From Flavisolibacter sp. (GTDB lineage: Bacteria; Bacteroidota; Bacteroidia; Chitinophagales; Chitinophagaceae), in contig JAQBNG010000138.1 of the NCBI GenBank assembly GCA_028288675.1, positions 1 through 58,118 of the forward strand: 58,118 nucleotides of DNA. The letters are read 5' to 3'. Position numbers and translations under genes: made by a program. Every line of letters starts with the position of its first letter. Within the stretch, counting starts at the first letter, position 1. This document shows positions 45,642 through 54,434 of the stretch, one piece after another. The notes below the pieces were generated by a model that was given only the letters and a program-made list of their open reading frames with translations, was not told the origin of the DNA and did no database searches.

Positions 45642-46508
45642 ATGAGTAAAGCAACACTACTTGAGATTAAGAATATTTTCCTGATTGTTATAGGCATCCT
45701 GTCCGCAGGCATGGGTATTAAGGGGTACCTGCTTTCCAGTCATTTTATTGATGGGGGCGTAACCGGTATTTCCATGCTTTTAAATAACATTTTCGGCTGG
45801 CCTTTGTATGTTCTTTTACCGGTAATAAATCTTCCGTTCGTCATTCTGGGTTATTATCAAATGGGTTTGAAATTTGCTATTAAAAGCAGCGGTGCTATTT
45901 TAGGTTTGGCGCTTTGCCTTGCTTTTATTCCTTACCCCGATATAACACCTGATAAATTATTAACTGCCTTATTCGGCGGCTTTTTTATTGGCCTTGGCAT
46001 CGGCCTTGCCATACGTGGGGGCGCTGTGCTTGATGGTACTGAAATAGCAGCGCTACTGGTAAGTAAAAGCAGTGGCACTTTAAAAGTTGCCGACGTTATT
46101 TTAATTCTCAATATTATCATTTTTGGCACTGCAATTTTCTTTCTTGGTGTGGAGCCGGCTTCATATTCTATCGTCACTTATTTTGCTGCTGCAAAAACCA
46201 TTGACTTTCTTTTACATGGTTTAGAGGAGTACACAGGCGTAACAATCGTCTCAGAAAAAAGCGATGCAATTAAAGCCGCGATTGTAGATGAACTGCAACG
46301 GGGCGTGACCGTTTATAGCGGCAAGGGCGGTCATGGCAAAAGGGGCGAATCGGTGAGCGAGAATGAAATCATTTTCACAGTAGTAACCAGGCTGGAGATA
46401 GGACGGCTACAGACGTTAATAAAAGCGATTGATGAAAATGCTTTTATCATTCAGCATAGTATCAATGATATGCAGGGTGGCATGATTAAGAAGATGCCGA
46501 TGCATTGA
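45642..46508 (+). CDS. YitT-family membrane protein
   Basis: The ATG at 45642 (MSKATLLEIKNIFLIVIGIL, 288 residues) lies after the clpB terminator; the longer frame overlaps clpB and was not used. About six TM segments carry the family blocks FIDGGVTGISMLLNNIFGWPLYVLLPVINLPF and RGGAVLDGTEIAALLVSK. The C-terminal soluble DUF2179-like domain reads EYTGVTIVSEKSDAIKAAIVDELQRGVTVYSGKGG. The transported substrate, if any, is unknown for the family. Confidence 0.93.
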   Translation: MSKATLLEIKNIFLIVIGILSAGMGIKGYLLSSHFIDGGVTGISMLLNNIFGWPLYVLLPVINLPFVILGYYQMGLKFAIKSSGAILGLALCLAFIPYPDITPDKLLTALFGGFFIGLGIGLAIRGGAVLDGTEIAALLVSKSSGTLKVADVILILNIIIFGTAIFFLGVEPASYSIVTYFAAAKTIDFLLHGLEEYTGVTIVSEKSDAIKAAIVDELQRGVTVYSGKGGHGKRGESVSENEIIFTVVTRLEIGRLQTLIKAIDENAFIIQHSINDMQGGMIKKMPMH

Positions 46509-46531
46509 ATTAGGGGAGAGATATCCACTTA

Positions 46532-46582
46532 AAGTAGTTTTTTTTACCAGGCGGACGGAATATCTATTTGGCTTCTGTTGCA
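46532..46582 (-). repeat. Dispersed ~80-bp intergenic repeat, copy F (partial)
   Basis: On the minus strand it reads GCAACAGAAGCCAAATAG, then ATATTCCGTCCGCCTGG and an A-rich end. This is the 3' half of the element; the first half is not recognisable beyond it. Confidence 0.65.
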
Positions 46583-46641
46583 CAGTTTATGCTGAGGTCT
46601 TCGAAGTACACTCTACGCCTTTAATTCTATTATGCATTTGT

Positions 46642-46744
46642 CCGAACTGGGGAGAGTGGGAAGTGTGAGATAGTTATCCCGGTATCAAATCCATCCTACT
46701 TATCCCAGTTCGGATACCAGGACATTCGCCTTAGGCGGATGTCC
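46642..46744. repeat. Nested intergenic palindromes
   Basis: CCGAACTGGG (46642-46651) and CCCAGTTCGG (46704-46713) are exact reverse complements. Beside them GGACATTCGCC (46720-46730) and GGCGGATGTCC (46734-46744) form an 11-bp hairpin with one mismatch and a TTA loop. Confidence 0.6.
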
Positions 46745-47145
46745 CTGCAAAGCCTGCCTTTCTTTGCCCCTTTGCCTCTTTGCATGATACATGATTTGCA
46801 GGAACCCTTCCTACCGCCGATAGTCATATTAAATATTTGTTTTACGTATACTTTTCTCTAACTTTATAAACCCGGATAATTGAAGTGTAAAATTTTGATT
46901 TCCGGGGCTTCTATCCCCCATGAAGCGATTTATATTTTGTACACTCCTCTGAAGATTTTAGATCATACCCAATCTTTTAAAAGTGCAATCTACCTCCCTT
47001 GTAAAGCAATTTTAATTCCGGCCTGAAGCGTCAACCATTTTCTTCATCATAACATTCGCCTATGGTATTATGCCAGCCTTATTCAGTTAGCCACCACGTA
47101 TCACCATCAGTACACAATTTGTTTTTCACCTAAAAATTTTTTAAA

Positions 47146-49338
47146 ATGCAAAAGCACACAAATGGTCATTCCGACACTGCAATTGAGCCAGGGGCACCGG
47201 TAGCTGATGTCTCTGATTTTAAAACAACACTCCAACCTGGAATGCCTGCTATGGCAATGCGGGAAGAACTTCTTCTTTCGCCGCAGGAACTTGATGAAGC
47301 AACTGAATTAGACACCTTATATGAAGACAGTGGTATAAGTACCGGGGCTATTGCACCTATCCCCATTCCAATTGCAAAAAATAAAGTATATGGTACTTAT
47401 AAAGGAGTAAACGGAACGTTTGAGTTAGAACTTCGCGTTGATACCGATGGACCTACTCCACTTCAAAAAGTGAGTGGTGATTATTATACCGTCTCCGGTG
47501 CCACTAAAACGTATTTTGGATCTTTTGTCGCTAATGGTGTAGCCGTTGTTATTGCAGCCGGTGTAGTTACCATTACCGGCACAGTGCAAAGCACCTGGAG
47601 TACGCCTTACACTAAAATCAAATTATCTATTAATCAAACGAATTTATTACAACCGCTGGCGCCTGCAAAATTGCAATGGATACATGGTACCACCGGCGCA
47701 CCCGGCGCTCTCTATGTTTGTAATTATGCAAAGCGTGGTTACAGAACCGTACGTCTTGAGCAAGACTTCACCGCTGGTGTAGTGCCTTTTACTAATTACA
47801 ATACTGGCTCTCTGCCTTCCGGCGGTGCAGCAAGAGTGCTTAGCATAAATACAGCATATGCAGAAGCCGGTGTAGATATGCTTAGTGCTGGTGTTGCCAA
47901 TGTAGTGCCTATTGCTTTAGCTGGCGCTGATGCCAAATGGACGGATGCGGAATTGCACAATGCTATGGTTAATCATTTCAGTCTTTACCAAAATAACCCG
48001 GTATGGGATGTATGGCTGCTGCATGCTTACGAACATATTATTGGTCCTGGCTTGTATGGTATTATGTTCGATCAGCAAGGCCTTCAACGGCAAGGTGCGG
48101 CTGTTTTCTATCGTGGAATAGGCGGCAACACAGCCGAACAGAAAAGGCTGCAGCTATATACCTGTGTACATGAACTCGGACATTGCTTTAACCTGCTGCA
48201 TTCATGGCAAAAAAGTTTAGCTACACCGCCTAAGCCAAATATTCCCGCCTCGCTTTCCTGGATGAATTATCCATGGAGCTTTCCTGGTGGCGGGGCTCCT
48301 GTATACTGGGGTGCTTTCCCATTCAGGTTCGATAATGTTGAACTGGCACACATCCGTCATGGTTTCCGTAATAACGTTATCATGGGTGGTAATGCGTTCA
48401 CTGTAGGATCTTCATTGGAAGATATAAGCGCCCTGTTTGAAAAGCCTGTAGAAAACAATGCAAACCTGGATATTGTATTAGAGTCACGCAGGTCTTATTT
48501 CCTTGGTGAGCCTGTTGACCTTGAGATCAAACTCAAAACCACCACTTTCAAAAACAACCAGGTTGTTAGTAACCTGCACCCCGATTTTGGTTTTGTAACT
48601 ATTGGCATTAAAAAGCCGGGCGGTAACGTTGTGGTTTACGAACCACTTGCCGAAAAGTGCATTATTCCTGAGCATTCTATCCTGAATGTAGCCAATCCAT
48701 CTATTTACGAAAACGCCTACATCGGCTTTGATAAGAATGGGTTCATCTTTGACCAGCCAGGCAAGTACGAAATAGTAGCGCTGTATTATGCCGAAGATGG
48801 TTCACGCATTGTTTCAGACCCCCTTTCGCTTAGGGTAAAAAATCCGGTAACAGCCGATGAAGATGAACTGGCGGATCTTTATATGGCAGACCAGGTAGGC
48901 TTCCTCATGAAGTTTAAAGGAAGCGATGCATCTTACCTGCAAAAGGGCAATGACGCACTTGACCTTGTTATTGATAAATTTAAGGACCATCCGCTTGCTG
49001 TGTATGCCGAGTATGTAAAAGGAGTAAATGCACAGCGTACGTTTAAAACCATCACCCCAGGTAAGGACCTTATAGTTAGAAAGCCTGATTTTGCTGAAGG
49101 TGAAAAACTATTAACGCAGGTAATTGAAAAATCAAAAGCAGGCGATGGCTTAGATGATATCCGGTTGAATAAAACAATGAGAACATTAGCAACCGCCTAT
49201 CTACGCGAAGGAAACATGGAAGAAGCGCAGGCTACCATGAACAATATGGTTGCGTACTTTAATGAGCAGCCTATCAAGCAGCATGTAAAAGATCTTGTTG
49301 CAGTGCAGGCTGAAAAAACGCTCCAGGAAAAGCCATAG
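47146..49338 (+). CDS. Metzincin-like zinc metalloprotease without recognisable signal peptide
   Basis: This 730-residue protein has the zinc motif H342-E-x-x-H346-x5-H352 (CVHELGHCFNLLHSW) followed by a Met-turn-like SWMNYPW with M373, the metzincin pattern. Residues 1-78 are acidic and hydrophilic and end in the proline-rich IAPIPIPIAKNK. Residues about 80-165 look like a beta domain, and the C-terminus (about 590-730) is helical and TPR-like. There is no N-terminal hydrophobic segment, so secretion would need a non-Sec route or release by lysis. It is a single gene with a terminator after it. Confidence 0.8.
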   Translation: MQKHTNGHSDTAIEPGAPVADVSDFKTTLQPGMPAMAMREELLLSPQELDEATELDTLYEDSGISTGAIAPIPIPIAKNKVYGTYKGVNGTFELELRVDTDGPTPLQKVSGDYYTVSGATKTYFGSFVANGVAVVIAAGVVTITGTVQSTWSTPYTKIKLSINQTNLLQPLAPAKLQWIHGTTGAPGALYVCNYAKRGYRTVRLEQDFTAGVVPFTNYNTGSLPSGGAARVLSINTAYAEAGVDMLSAGVANVVPIALAGADAKWTDAELHNAMVNHFSLYQNNPVWDVWLLHAYEHIIGPGLYGIMFDQQGLQRQGAAVFYRGIGGNTAEQKRLQLYTCVHELGHCFNLLHSWQKSLATPPKPNIPASLSWMNYPWSFPGGGAPVYWGAFPFRFDNVELAHIRHGFRNNVIMGGNAFTVGSSLEDISALFEKPVENNANLDIVLESRRSYFLGEPVDLEIKLKTTTFKNNQVVSNLHPDFGFVTIGIKKPGGNVVVYEPLAEKCIIPEHSILNVANPSIYENAYIGFDKNGFIFDQPGKYEIVALYYAEDGSRIVSDPLSLRVKNPVTADEDELADLYMADQVGFLMKFKGSDASYLQKGNDALDLVIDKFKDHPLAVYAEYVKGVNAQRTFKTITPGKDLIVRKPDFAEGEKLLTQVIEKSKAGDGLDDIRLNKTMRTLATAYLREGNMEEAQATMNNMVAYFNEQPIKQHVKDLVAVQAEKTLQEKP

Positions 49339-49372
49339 AAACGATGTAAACTTTAATGAACAACTTAGGTGA

Positions 49373-49399
49373 AGGTGAGGTAAATGCCTCACCTTTTTT
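49373..49399 (+). terminator. Intrinsic terminator after the metalloprotease
   Basis: AGGTGAGG (49373-49380), loop TAAATG, CCTCACCT (49387-49394), followed by TTTTT. It overlaps the stop codon region of the convergent small gene. Confidence 0.85.
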
Positions 49400-49685
49400 A
49401 TTGCTTATGCAGCGAGGTAAGTACAAGGGGTTGTCCTGCCATCAACTCGTTAGGATTTACTTCTTTTACCGTGCCGCTAAACATAACTTTAAGGCCTTCC
49501 TGTTGACAATCTTCGGGGAGGTTAAGAGGTAAAAGCAGGTTACCGTCTGCCGGGGTTTGTATGCCAAAGTTTACGGGATCAATTTTTACGATTTGCCCTT
49601 CTTCATCCTGAATTGTTTGCACAGTTTTGCGTGCAGCAAGGGGATGGTCAGGAGATAAAAAGAGAGGCGTTTCAGAATTGCACAT
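49398..49685 (-). CDS. Hypothetical small beta-rich protein
   Basis: Taken from the ATG at 49685 (MCNSETPLFLSPDHPLAARK, 95 residues). The C-terminal half contains LLLPLNLPEDCQQEGLKVMFSGTVKEVNPNELMAGQPLVLTSL. That pattern ('NLPE--K-EGL-V-FSG-V') recurs in small Bacteroidota proteins with an OB-like beta fold. No signal peptide is seen with this start. I do not assign a function. It converges on the metalloprotease terminator. Confidence 0.6.
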   Translation of the reverse strand: MCNSETPLFLSPDHPLAARKTVQTIQDEEGQIVKIDPVNFGIQTPADGNLLLPLNLPEDCQQEGLKVMFSGTVKEVNPNELMAGQPLVLTSLHKQ

Positions 49686-49937
49686 GATAACGTGATTTAA
49701 CGTGGAGCAATACAAGTTGAATACACTGAAAAATTACAATTAATCCTAAAATACTCACACTTAACTTTTAGCCAATCGACTGTATTGCTACAGCTCTTTA
49801 AATTACCAGTCAAAAAACACCATTGTAAATCTCTTCATCCTTTTATAAAATTTGAAGTAAGAAACACTGTGGCATTATTTTTCCTGCATTCTTTATTAAC
49901 CATTTTATTCTTCCCTGCTTTCTTACTAACCCGGTTA

Positions 49938-50243
49938 ATGAAAAACAATTCCGACAAGGAACTTATCACTTTGCTGGCTAGGGTGTATAACCATTCTATC
50001 CAATATTACTATCATTTTCCTGAGGTAATTATTTACGGCACAAAGCGGTTAGAAGCCGAAGACTTTACCCGACTGCTCACTAATAATTTTATTGAAGCGC
50101 ATTACACCGATTCTTTTGGAAAGCTATACCATCTTTCAAAAAAAGGAGAAGAGGTGTTACATCAATCTATCCATACCAAAAAGCGAAAGGCAGGTTCAAT
50201 CAATTACATTTCTCCAAGACAATGCAGTCTGCAATTTTTTTAA
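49938..50243 (+). CDS. Hypothetical winged-helix-like small protein
   Basis: The ATG at 49938 (MKNNSDKELITLLARVYNHS) gives 101 residues. A possible helix-turn-helix is followed by a wing: GTKRLEAEDFTRLLTNNFIEAHYTDSFGKLYHLSKKGEEVLHQSI. The 'L--N--IE-----G-LY-LS-KG-E-L' pattern is that of PadR/MarR-like winged helices or phage-type regulators. The frame is open 51 codons upstream with a hydrophobic stretch, which I did not include. Function is unknown. Confidence 0.5.
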   Translation: MKNNSDKELITLLARVYNHSIQYYYHFPEVIIYGTKRLEAEDFTRLLTNNFIEAHYTDSFGKLYHLSKKGEEVLHQSIHTKKRKAGSINYISPRQCSLQFF

Positions 50244-50331
50244 ACTTTGTTTAATACATAACACTGCGATTCATTCAATGATTTAACGGATGAGGTATGG
50301 CACTGTTTTCCTTTCAAAAAAGAAAAAGGTT

Positions 50332-50595
50332 ATGATTGCAATTGAGTTTAAAGTACCATTGGAAGTAACTACCGCTTATGGGGATGGTTACATCTGGTAC
50401 ATGATGGATTATGGCGCACATGCGGATACCCTCTATACGATAATCATTAAAGAAAGTGGCGAATGCTGGCAAATGTCTCATAAAGATTTCCGGGTAAAAA
50501 GCAATACTTCACTTGGCATTCGTAAACAATATCCCGGTTTGGAAAAAGTAAACGGGCACATAAAGCCGGTTAATGGACATAGCGTTCCGCAATAA
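50332..50595 (+). CDS. Hypothetical small protein
   Basis: The ATG at 50332 (MIAIEFKVPLEVTTAYGDGY) gives 87 residues. It contains the run GYIWYMMDYGAHADTLYTIIIKESGECWQMSHKDFRVKSN in two pieces that suggest a small alpha/beta fold. I do not recognise the family. Neighbouring genes are also small and unassigned. Confidence 0.5.
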   Translation: MIAIEFKVPLEVTTAYGDGYIWYMMDYGAHADTLYTIIIKESGECWQMSHKDFRVKSNTSLGIRKQYPGLEKVNGHIKPVNGHSVPQ

Positions 50596-50649
50596 GACCT
50601 TATTAATTGCTGGCACATTTTTTTAAACAGCAATAGCAAATTATTTATT

Positions 50650-50766
50650 ATGCCCGGATGGTTAAGAGCTTTAATTGCTGGCTATGGAGCCAAAAAAATG
50701 GGAGGTGGTTGTTTTGGAACTATCATCGTTTTTGTTTTGATATACTGGTTATTAGGGCATTGTTAA
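50650..50766 (+). CDS. 38-residue membrane mini-protein
   Basis: ATG at 50650 to TAA at 50764-50766. The N-terminal half is an amphipathic basic stretch (MPGWLRALIAGYGAKKMGGG) and the second half is a single hydrophobic helix starting CFGTIIVFVLIYWLLGHC. The composition looks deliberate: glycine hinge, one TM, terminal cysteine. I recall similar short sequences in Bacteroidota genomes but cannot verify this here. It lies about 120 nt before the AsmA-like gene. Confidence 0.55.
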   Translation: MPGWLRALIAGYGAKKMGGGCFGTIIVFVLIYWLLGHC

Positions 50767-50882
50767 GAATACTAATTCTGTGCTTACACTTAAACTCTAA
50801 GCATAAGCATTGTTTAGTTTATTTAAAGTTGCCACATATACCTATTGACGAGGTGGCCTGCAATTTGAATCAGTAGAGGCCT

Positions 50883-52622
50883 ATGAATAAGAAAATCTTT
50901 TGGATCATTCTCATTCCGGCCCTGTTGATCATTGGTGGTTACCTTTTTATTCGTTTCTCACTTCAATCCTCCATTAATAAAGGGGAGAAGGACGCAGCAG
51001 CTGCCGGCAGTGATACAACTGCCGTTCAAAAGAGTTCCCCACTTGATTTACGACCGCTGTTCATTAAAAAGCTGCAACAGGTAGTAACGAAAAGTTCCGG
51101 AGGCTTATATACCCTTTCTGTTGCCGATATGCAATTGGATGTACTGTCGTCGAGTGTTTCATTGCAAAATGTTTCTGTAATTCCCGATAAAGAAGTATTG
51201 GCTTCGCTGGTAAAAGAGGCACAGGCACCAAACGATGTATTTACCGTCTCCTTTAAAACATTAATAATAGAAGGTGTGAATTTAGATGATGCCATTACCA
51301 GCAAAACGATGGATTATAAATTGATAAAGTTGGTGAACCCCATAATAGAAGTGCATCATAAAAAGCGAACGACGGTTAAAAAAAGCGACGAAGATTTTTC
51401 ACAACGGTTTTTGAAAGAGATGCAAAAACTTTCTGTAAATAAAGTAGTGATAGAAGGCGCCGCTTTAACGCATTACAATGATGATAAAAAAGGAAAGCAA
51501 ACAAAGCTGAATGACTTCGCACTTACGATGACCGACATTCTTGTTGATTCAACAACCCGCGATAATAAGGATCGTTTTCTTTTTGCGAAAGAAGCCGCCA
51601 TTTCCTTCAAAAATTTCAGCACTGCTACAACTGATAAAATCTACAATTTAGAAATAGGCAGTGTGTCTATAAAATCGCCACGGCAAACGGTAAGCTTGCA
51701 AAATTTTAGCTTTAAAACGAAGCTGAGTAAAGAGGCCTTTCAAAAAAGATTTAAAACAAGAAAGGAAATATTTGATCTCAGCATTCCATCCATCATCGTA
51801 CAAAAAATGGATTGGTGGGATTTGTTGAACGAAGAAAGAATAGAGGCTGATGCAATCACCGTATCCGGTTTGAAGCTTGATGTGTATTTAGACCGAAGGC
51901 CCCTTCCTTCGTCAAGAATGGGCAATTTCCCTAACCAGGTGATCATGAATATGCCTATAAAGATTTCGGTTCCGAAGATCAAATTTGAAAATATGGAAGT
52001 CGCTTACACAGAGTTCAATCCAAAATCGAAACAGAATGGAACAGTTGTTCTTGACAGAATTAATATGACGATGACAGGTGTAACAAATAGAGCTGAAAAG
52101 ATGGGAGCAACCAAAAAGATGAACGTTTCGGCTTCTGCAAGATTTATGAGAACCGTACCCCTTAATGCGGTTTTCAACCTGGATATGAAAGCTTACAAGA
52201 AAGGGGCCTTCTCTGCCGCTCTTTCTCTTGGCGGCTTTGATGGTACAATAGTCAATTCATTTGCCGGTCCGATGGGCATGGTGAATGTAAAAGAAGGAAG
52301 CCTGCAAAAGGTAGAAATAAAAGTTTCAGGTGATGAGATGAAAGCAACTTCGGAAGTGCTGGTTTTATACAAAAATTTAAAAGTTTCTCTTTTAGAAAAA
52401 GATAGCGGTAAAAAAGCTTTGGATAAAAAAGATGTCACTTCATTTTTAGCAAATTTTATTATCAAAAATGATAACCCAAAAGGAGATAAAGAACCCCGGA
52501 GAGAAAGAGGCGAGTTTGTTCGCAACCCGGACGCAGGCTTTTTAAATCTTGTGTGGAAGGCTGGTCTTGTAGGAATTTTAAAAACCGTTGGAGCACCAGC
52601 AAAGCTGGCATCTAAACCATAA
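50883..52622 (+). CDS. AsmA/DUF748-like membrane-anchored protein
   Basis: This 579-residue protein has an N-terminal TM helix (MNKKIFWIILIPALLIIGGYL) and a long beta-rich body. Repeats of the type 'hhIEGVNLDDAI', 'VNKVVIEGAALTHYND', 'LEIGSVSIKSPRQTVSLQNFSF' and 'MVNVKEGSLQKVEIKVSGDEM' resemble the repeating-groove proteins that move lipids between the membranes. The C-terminus is LVWKAGLVGILKTVGAP. Lipid transport is inference from fold type only. Confidence 0.7.
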   Translation: MNKKIFWIILIPALLIIGGYLFIRFSLQSSINKGEKDAAAAGSDTTAVQKSSPLDLRPLFIKKLQQVVTKSSGGLYTLSVADMQLDVLSSSVSLQNVSVIPDKEVLASLVKEAQAPNDVFTVSFKTLIIEGVNLDDAITSKTMDYKLIKLVNPIIEVHHKKRTTVKKSDEDFSQRFLKEMQKLSVNKVVIEGAALTHYNDDKKGKQTKLNDFALTMTDILVDSTTRDNKDRFLFAKEAAISFKNFSTATTDKIYNLEIGSVSIKSPRQTVSLQNFSFKTKLSKEAFQKRFKTRKEIFDLSIPSIIVQKMDWWDLLNEERIEADAITVSGLKLDVYLDRRPLPSSRMGNFPNQVIMNMPIKISVPKIKFENMEVAYTEFNPKSKQNGTVVLDRINMTMTGVTNRAEKMGATKKMNVSASARFMRTVPLNAVFNLDMKAYKKGAFSAALSLGGFDGTIVNSFAGPMGMVNVKEGSLQKVEIKVSGDEMKATSEVLVLYKNLKVSLLEKDSGKKALDKKDVTSFLANFIIKNDNPKGDKEPRRERGEFVRNPDAGFLNLVWKAGLVGILKTVGAPAKLASKP

Positions 52623-52672
52623 GCTTTGTTGATGTGTTGCAGATCAAATAAAATTCCACCTTATTTTACACT

Positions 52673-53668
52673 ATGCAAGTCTCAGATCACTACAATGGAA
52701 AGATATTTTTAAACCCTGTACCAACTGATGTAATGGAGCCTGGTGCTTTTTTTAGGGTACTGCGTAAGTATTTTCAAAAGCATCCCGGGAGCGAACCCAA
52801 AGAACCACCCGGCCCTTTTAAAATTGATGCTGCAAAATTTAAATACTCGCCACCAACAGGCATTCGTGTAACCTGGCTGGGACATTCAAGCCTGATCTTA
52901 GAAGTGGATGGCAAGCGTTTTTTAACCGACCCGGTTTGGTACCAAAGGGCTTCGCCTGTTAAGTATGCCGGCCCCAAACGGTTCTTTGAGAACCCATTGG
53001 ATATAGACCAACTGCCTCAAATTGACTATATCCTTTTGTCGCACGACCACTACGATCATTTGGATAAGCAGGCTATCATTAAGCTTACCCGCAAAGGCAT
53101 TCGCATACTTACGTTGTTAGGTGTAAAAAAACGATTAACGGATTGGGGTATCAATAAAGACCTCGTTTCGGAATTAGACTGGTGGGATACAATGTTACTT
53201 GACCATGATTTTAAAATTACAATCGCCCCGGCCCGTCATTTTTCAGGTCGTGGGCTTACCGATAGATTCACAACTTTATGGGGCTCCTTCGCTATAAAAG
53301 GCCCTGAGCACAATGTTTATTTCGGAGCCGATTCGGGATACTATAATGGCTTTACAACAATTGCTGAAAAGCTGGGGCCATTTGATTTAGCCTTATTGGA
53401 AATTGGAGCTTATAACCAGGAATGGGAACACATTCACCTGGGTCCGGAGAACGCCGTGCAGGCAGCTATAGATTTAGGAAGGCCGCTGGTTATGCCAATA
53501 CATTGGGGCACTTTTAATTTAGCCATGCACCCCTGGAAAGAGCCGGTGGAGCGGCTAATAGCCGAAGCTGCTAAAAAAAATGTACAATTATTATTACCTG
53601 CACCTGGGGAAACCGTTGTTGTCAATAATCAACCCTATAATAGTATGTGGTGGATGAAATGCAAGTAA
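52673..53668 (+). CDS. Metallo-beta-lactamase-fold hydrolase (NAPE-PLD-like)
   Basis: This 331-residue protein shows the metal-binding H124-x-H126-x-D128-H129 (LSHDHYDHLDK) preceded by VTWLGHSSLILEVDGKRFLTDPVW. Further metal-site histidines lie in APARHFSGRG, DSGYYN and MPIHWGTF. The arrangement and length fit COG2220/NAPE-PLD-like enzymes acting on phospholipid- or lactone-type substrates. No signal peptide is seen, so it is probably cytoplasmic. The substrate cannot be read. Confidence 0.87.
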   Translation: MQVSDHYNGKIFLNPVPTDVMEPGAFFRVLRKYFQKHPGSEPKEPPGPFKIDAAKFKYSPPTGIRVTWLGHSSLILEVDGKRFLTDPVWYQRASPVKYAGPKRFFENPLDIDQLPQIDYILLSHDHYDHLDKQAIIKLTRKGIRILTLLGVKKRLTDWGINKDLVSELDWWDTMLLDHDFKITIAPARHFSGRGLTDRFTTLWGSFAIKGPEHNVYFGADSGYYNGFTTIAEKLGPFDLALLEIGAYNQEWEHIHLGPENAVQAAIDLGRPLVMPIHWGTFNLAMHPWKEPVERLIAEAAKKNVQLLLPAPGETVVVNNQPYNSMWWMKCK

Positions 53669-53778
53669 GCAAATATTACCATCACCATTATGTTCAATCA
53701 TATTTTTTTCTCAATCCATTATTTTAAACAGGAGAGGTTTGGGTATGTTACTTGATTCCATTTTATTAAAAGATAAGT

Positions 53779-54063
53779 ATGGCAACAGCAACAAAAAAAG
53801 CAGCAGCGAAAAGCAAGCCCGGTCCTAAAAAATCGGCTTTTAAAACAGCTCCTACCAAAAGAAGCACAACAAAAAAATCCGCATCAAAGAAAACCGCTTC
53901 TAAAAAAGGAAGTACCAAAAAGAACAAACTTGGTGTAAAAAATTCATTGGTAAATAATATCAACAGGCATAAAGAAAAAGGTGATTCAAAGAGTAAAAAG
54001 AAGTCTTCGGTAGATAAAAAATCGTACAAGAAAATGGAAGACAATTGGGGCAAAGAAAAGTAA
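53779..54063 (+). CDS. Lysine/alanine-rich histone H1-like protein
   Basis: This 94-residue protein is dominated by lysine, alanine, serine and threonine, with repeated KKSASKKTASKKGSTKKNK-type runs resembling the tail of histone H1. The final third is less repetitive (SLVNNINRHKEKGDSKSKK). It is probably a DNA- or RNA-binding, intrinsically disordered protein. No structured domain is visible. Confidence 0.7.
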   Translation: MATATKKAAAKSKPGPKKSAFKTAPTKRSTTKKSASKKTASKKGSTKKNKLGVKNSLVNNINRHKEKGDSKSKKKSSVDKKSYKKMEDNWGKEK

Positions 54064-54069
54064 TAGGTT

Positions 54070-54126
54070 ATGGCAAGATTTAAATTATCAGGAGATGAGA
54101 CAGCCTGTTTAAAAATTGAAAAGTAA
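54070..54126 (+). CDS. Possible 18-residue ORF
   Basis: ATG at 54070 to TAA encodes MARFKLSGDETACLKIEK. It lies between two small genes and has no supporting conservation visible here. It is recorded only because it follows directly on the histone-like gene. Confidence 0.15.
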   Translation: MARFKLSGDETACLKIEK

Positions 54127-54176
54127 GGCAGAATGATTTTTGCATTACTTATTTTTCATCATTTTAAAACAAACGT

Positions 54177-54386
54177 ATGGAAGAGAATACAACCAAGCAG
54201 CAAGAGCAACAAACCGGGGAGAAGAATCCTACACTTGACAGCCCCGGTTCTAAAGTAGCAGACTATGGCAATACAACAGGAGGTACCGCCACCGAAGAAT
54301 TAGAACAAAAGCATGGAATGAATAGTAACCGGCAGGGCAACTCAAGCATACCGCCTGATGAAGATGAAACCGCTGGTATTCCTTAG
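54177..54386 (+). CDS. Hypothetical disordered small protein
   Basis: This 69-residue protein is rich in Gln, Glu, Asn, Thr and Gly with no hydrophobic core (MEENTTKQQEQQTGEKN, then GNTTGGTATEELEQKHGMNS and a PPDEDE tail). It is likely disordered and perhaps stress-related, as acidic hydrophilic proteins of this type often are. A strong terminator follows. Confidence 0.5.
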   Translation: MEENTTKQQEQQTGEKNPTLDSPGSKVADYGNTTGGTATEELEQKHGMNSNRQGNSSIPPDEDETAGIP

Positions 54387-54400
54387 TAGTAATTTTATAT

Positions 54401-54434
54401 AAAAAGCCCCCGCTATCAGCAGGGGCTTTTTATT
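54401..54434. terminator. Bidirectional terminator between convergent small genes
   Basis: AAAAAGCCCC (54401-54410) and GGGGCTTTTT (54422-54431) form a 10-bp stem with A/T flanks that serve as a T-run on either strand. Confidence 0.85.

Larger units (their letters stand above)
46509..47145. other. 637-nt intergenic region with palindromes and repeat copy F
   Basis: No coding frame is convincing. The left part holds inverted repeat copy F, and the middle a nested palindrome block at 46642-46744. Around 46820-46870 the sequence is AT-rich (ATTAAATATTTGTTTTACG, then TATACTTTTCTC) and could hold the promoter of the metalloprotease gene, but no clear TTTG/TAnnTTTG pair was assigned. Confidence 0.5.
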
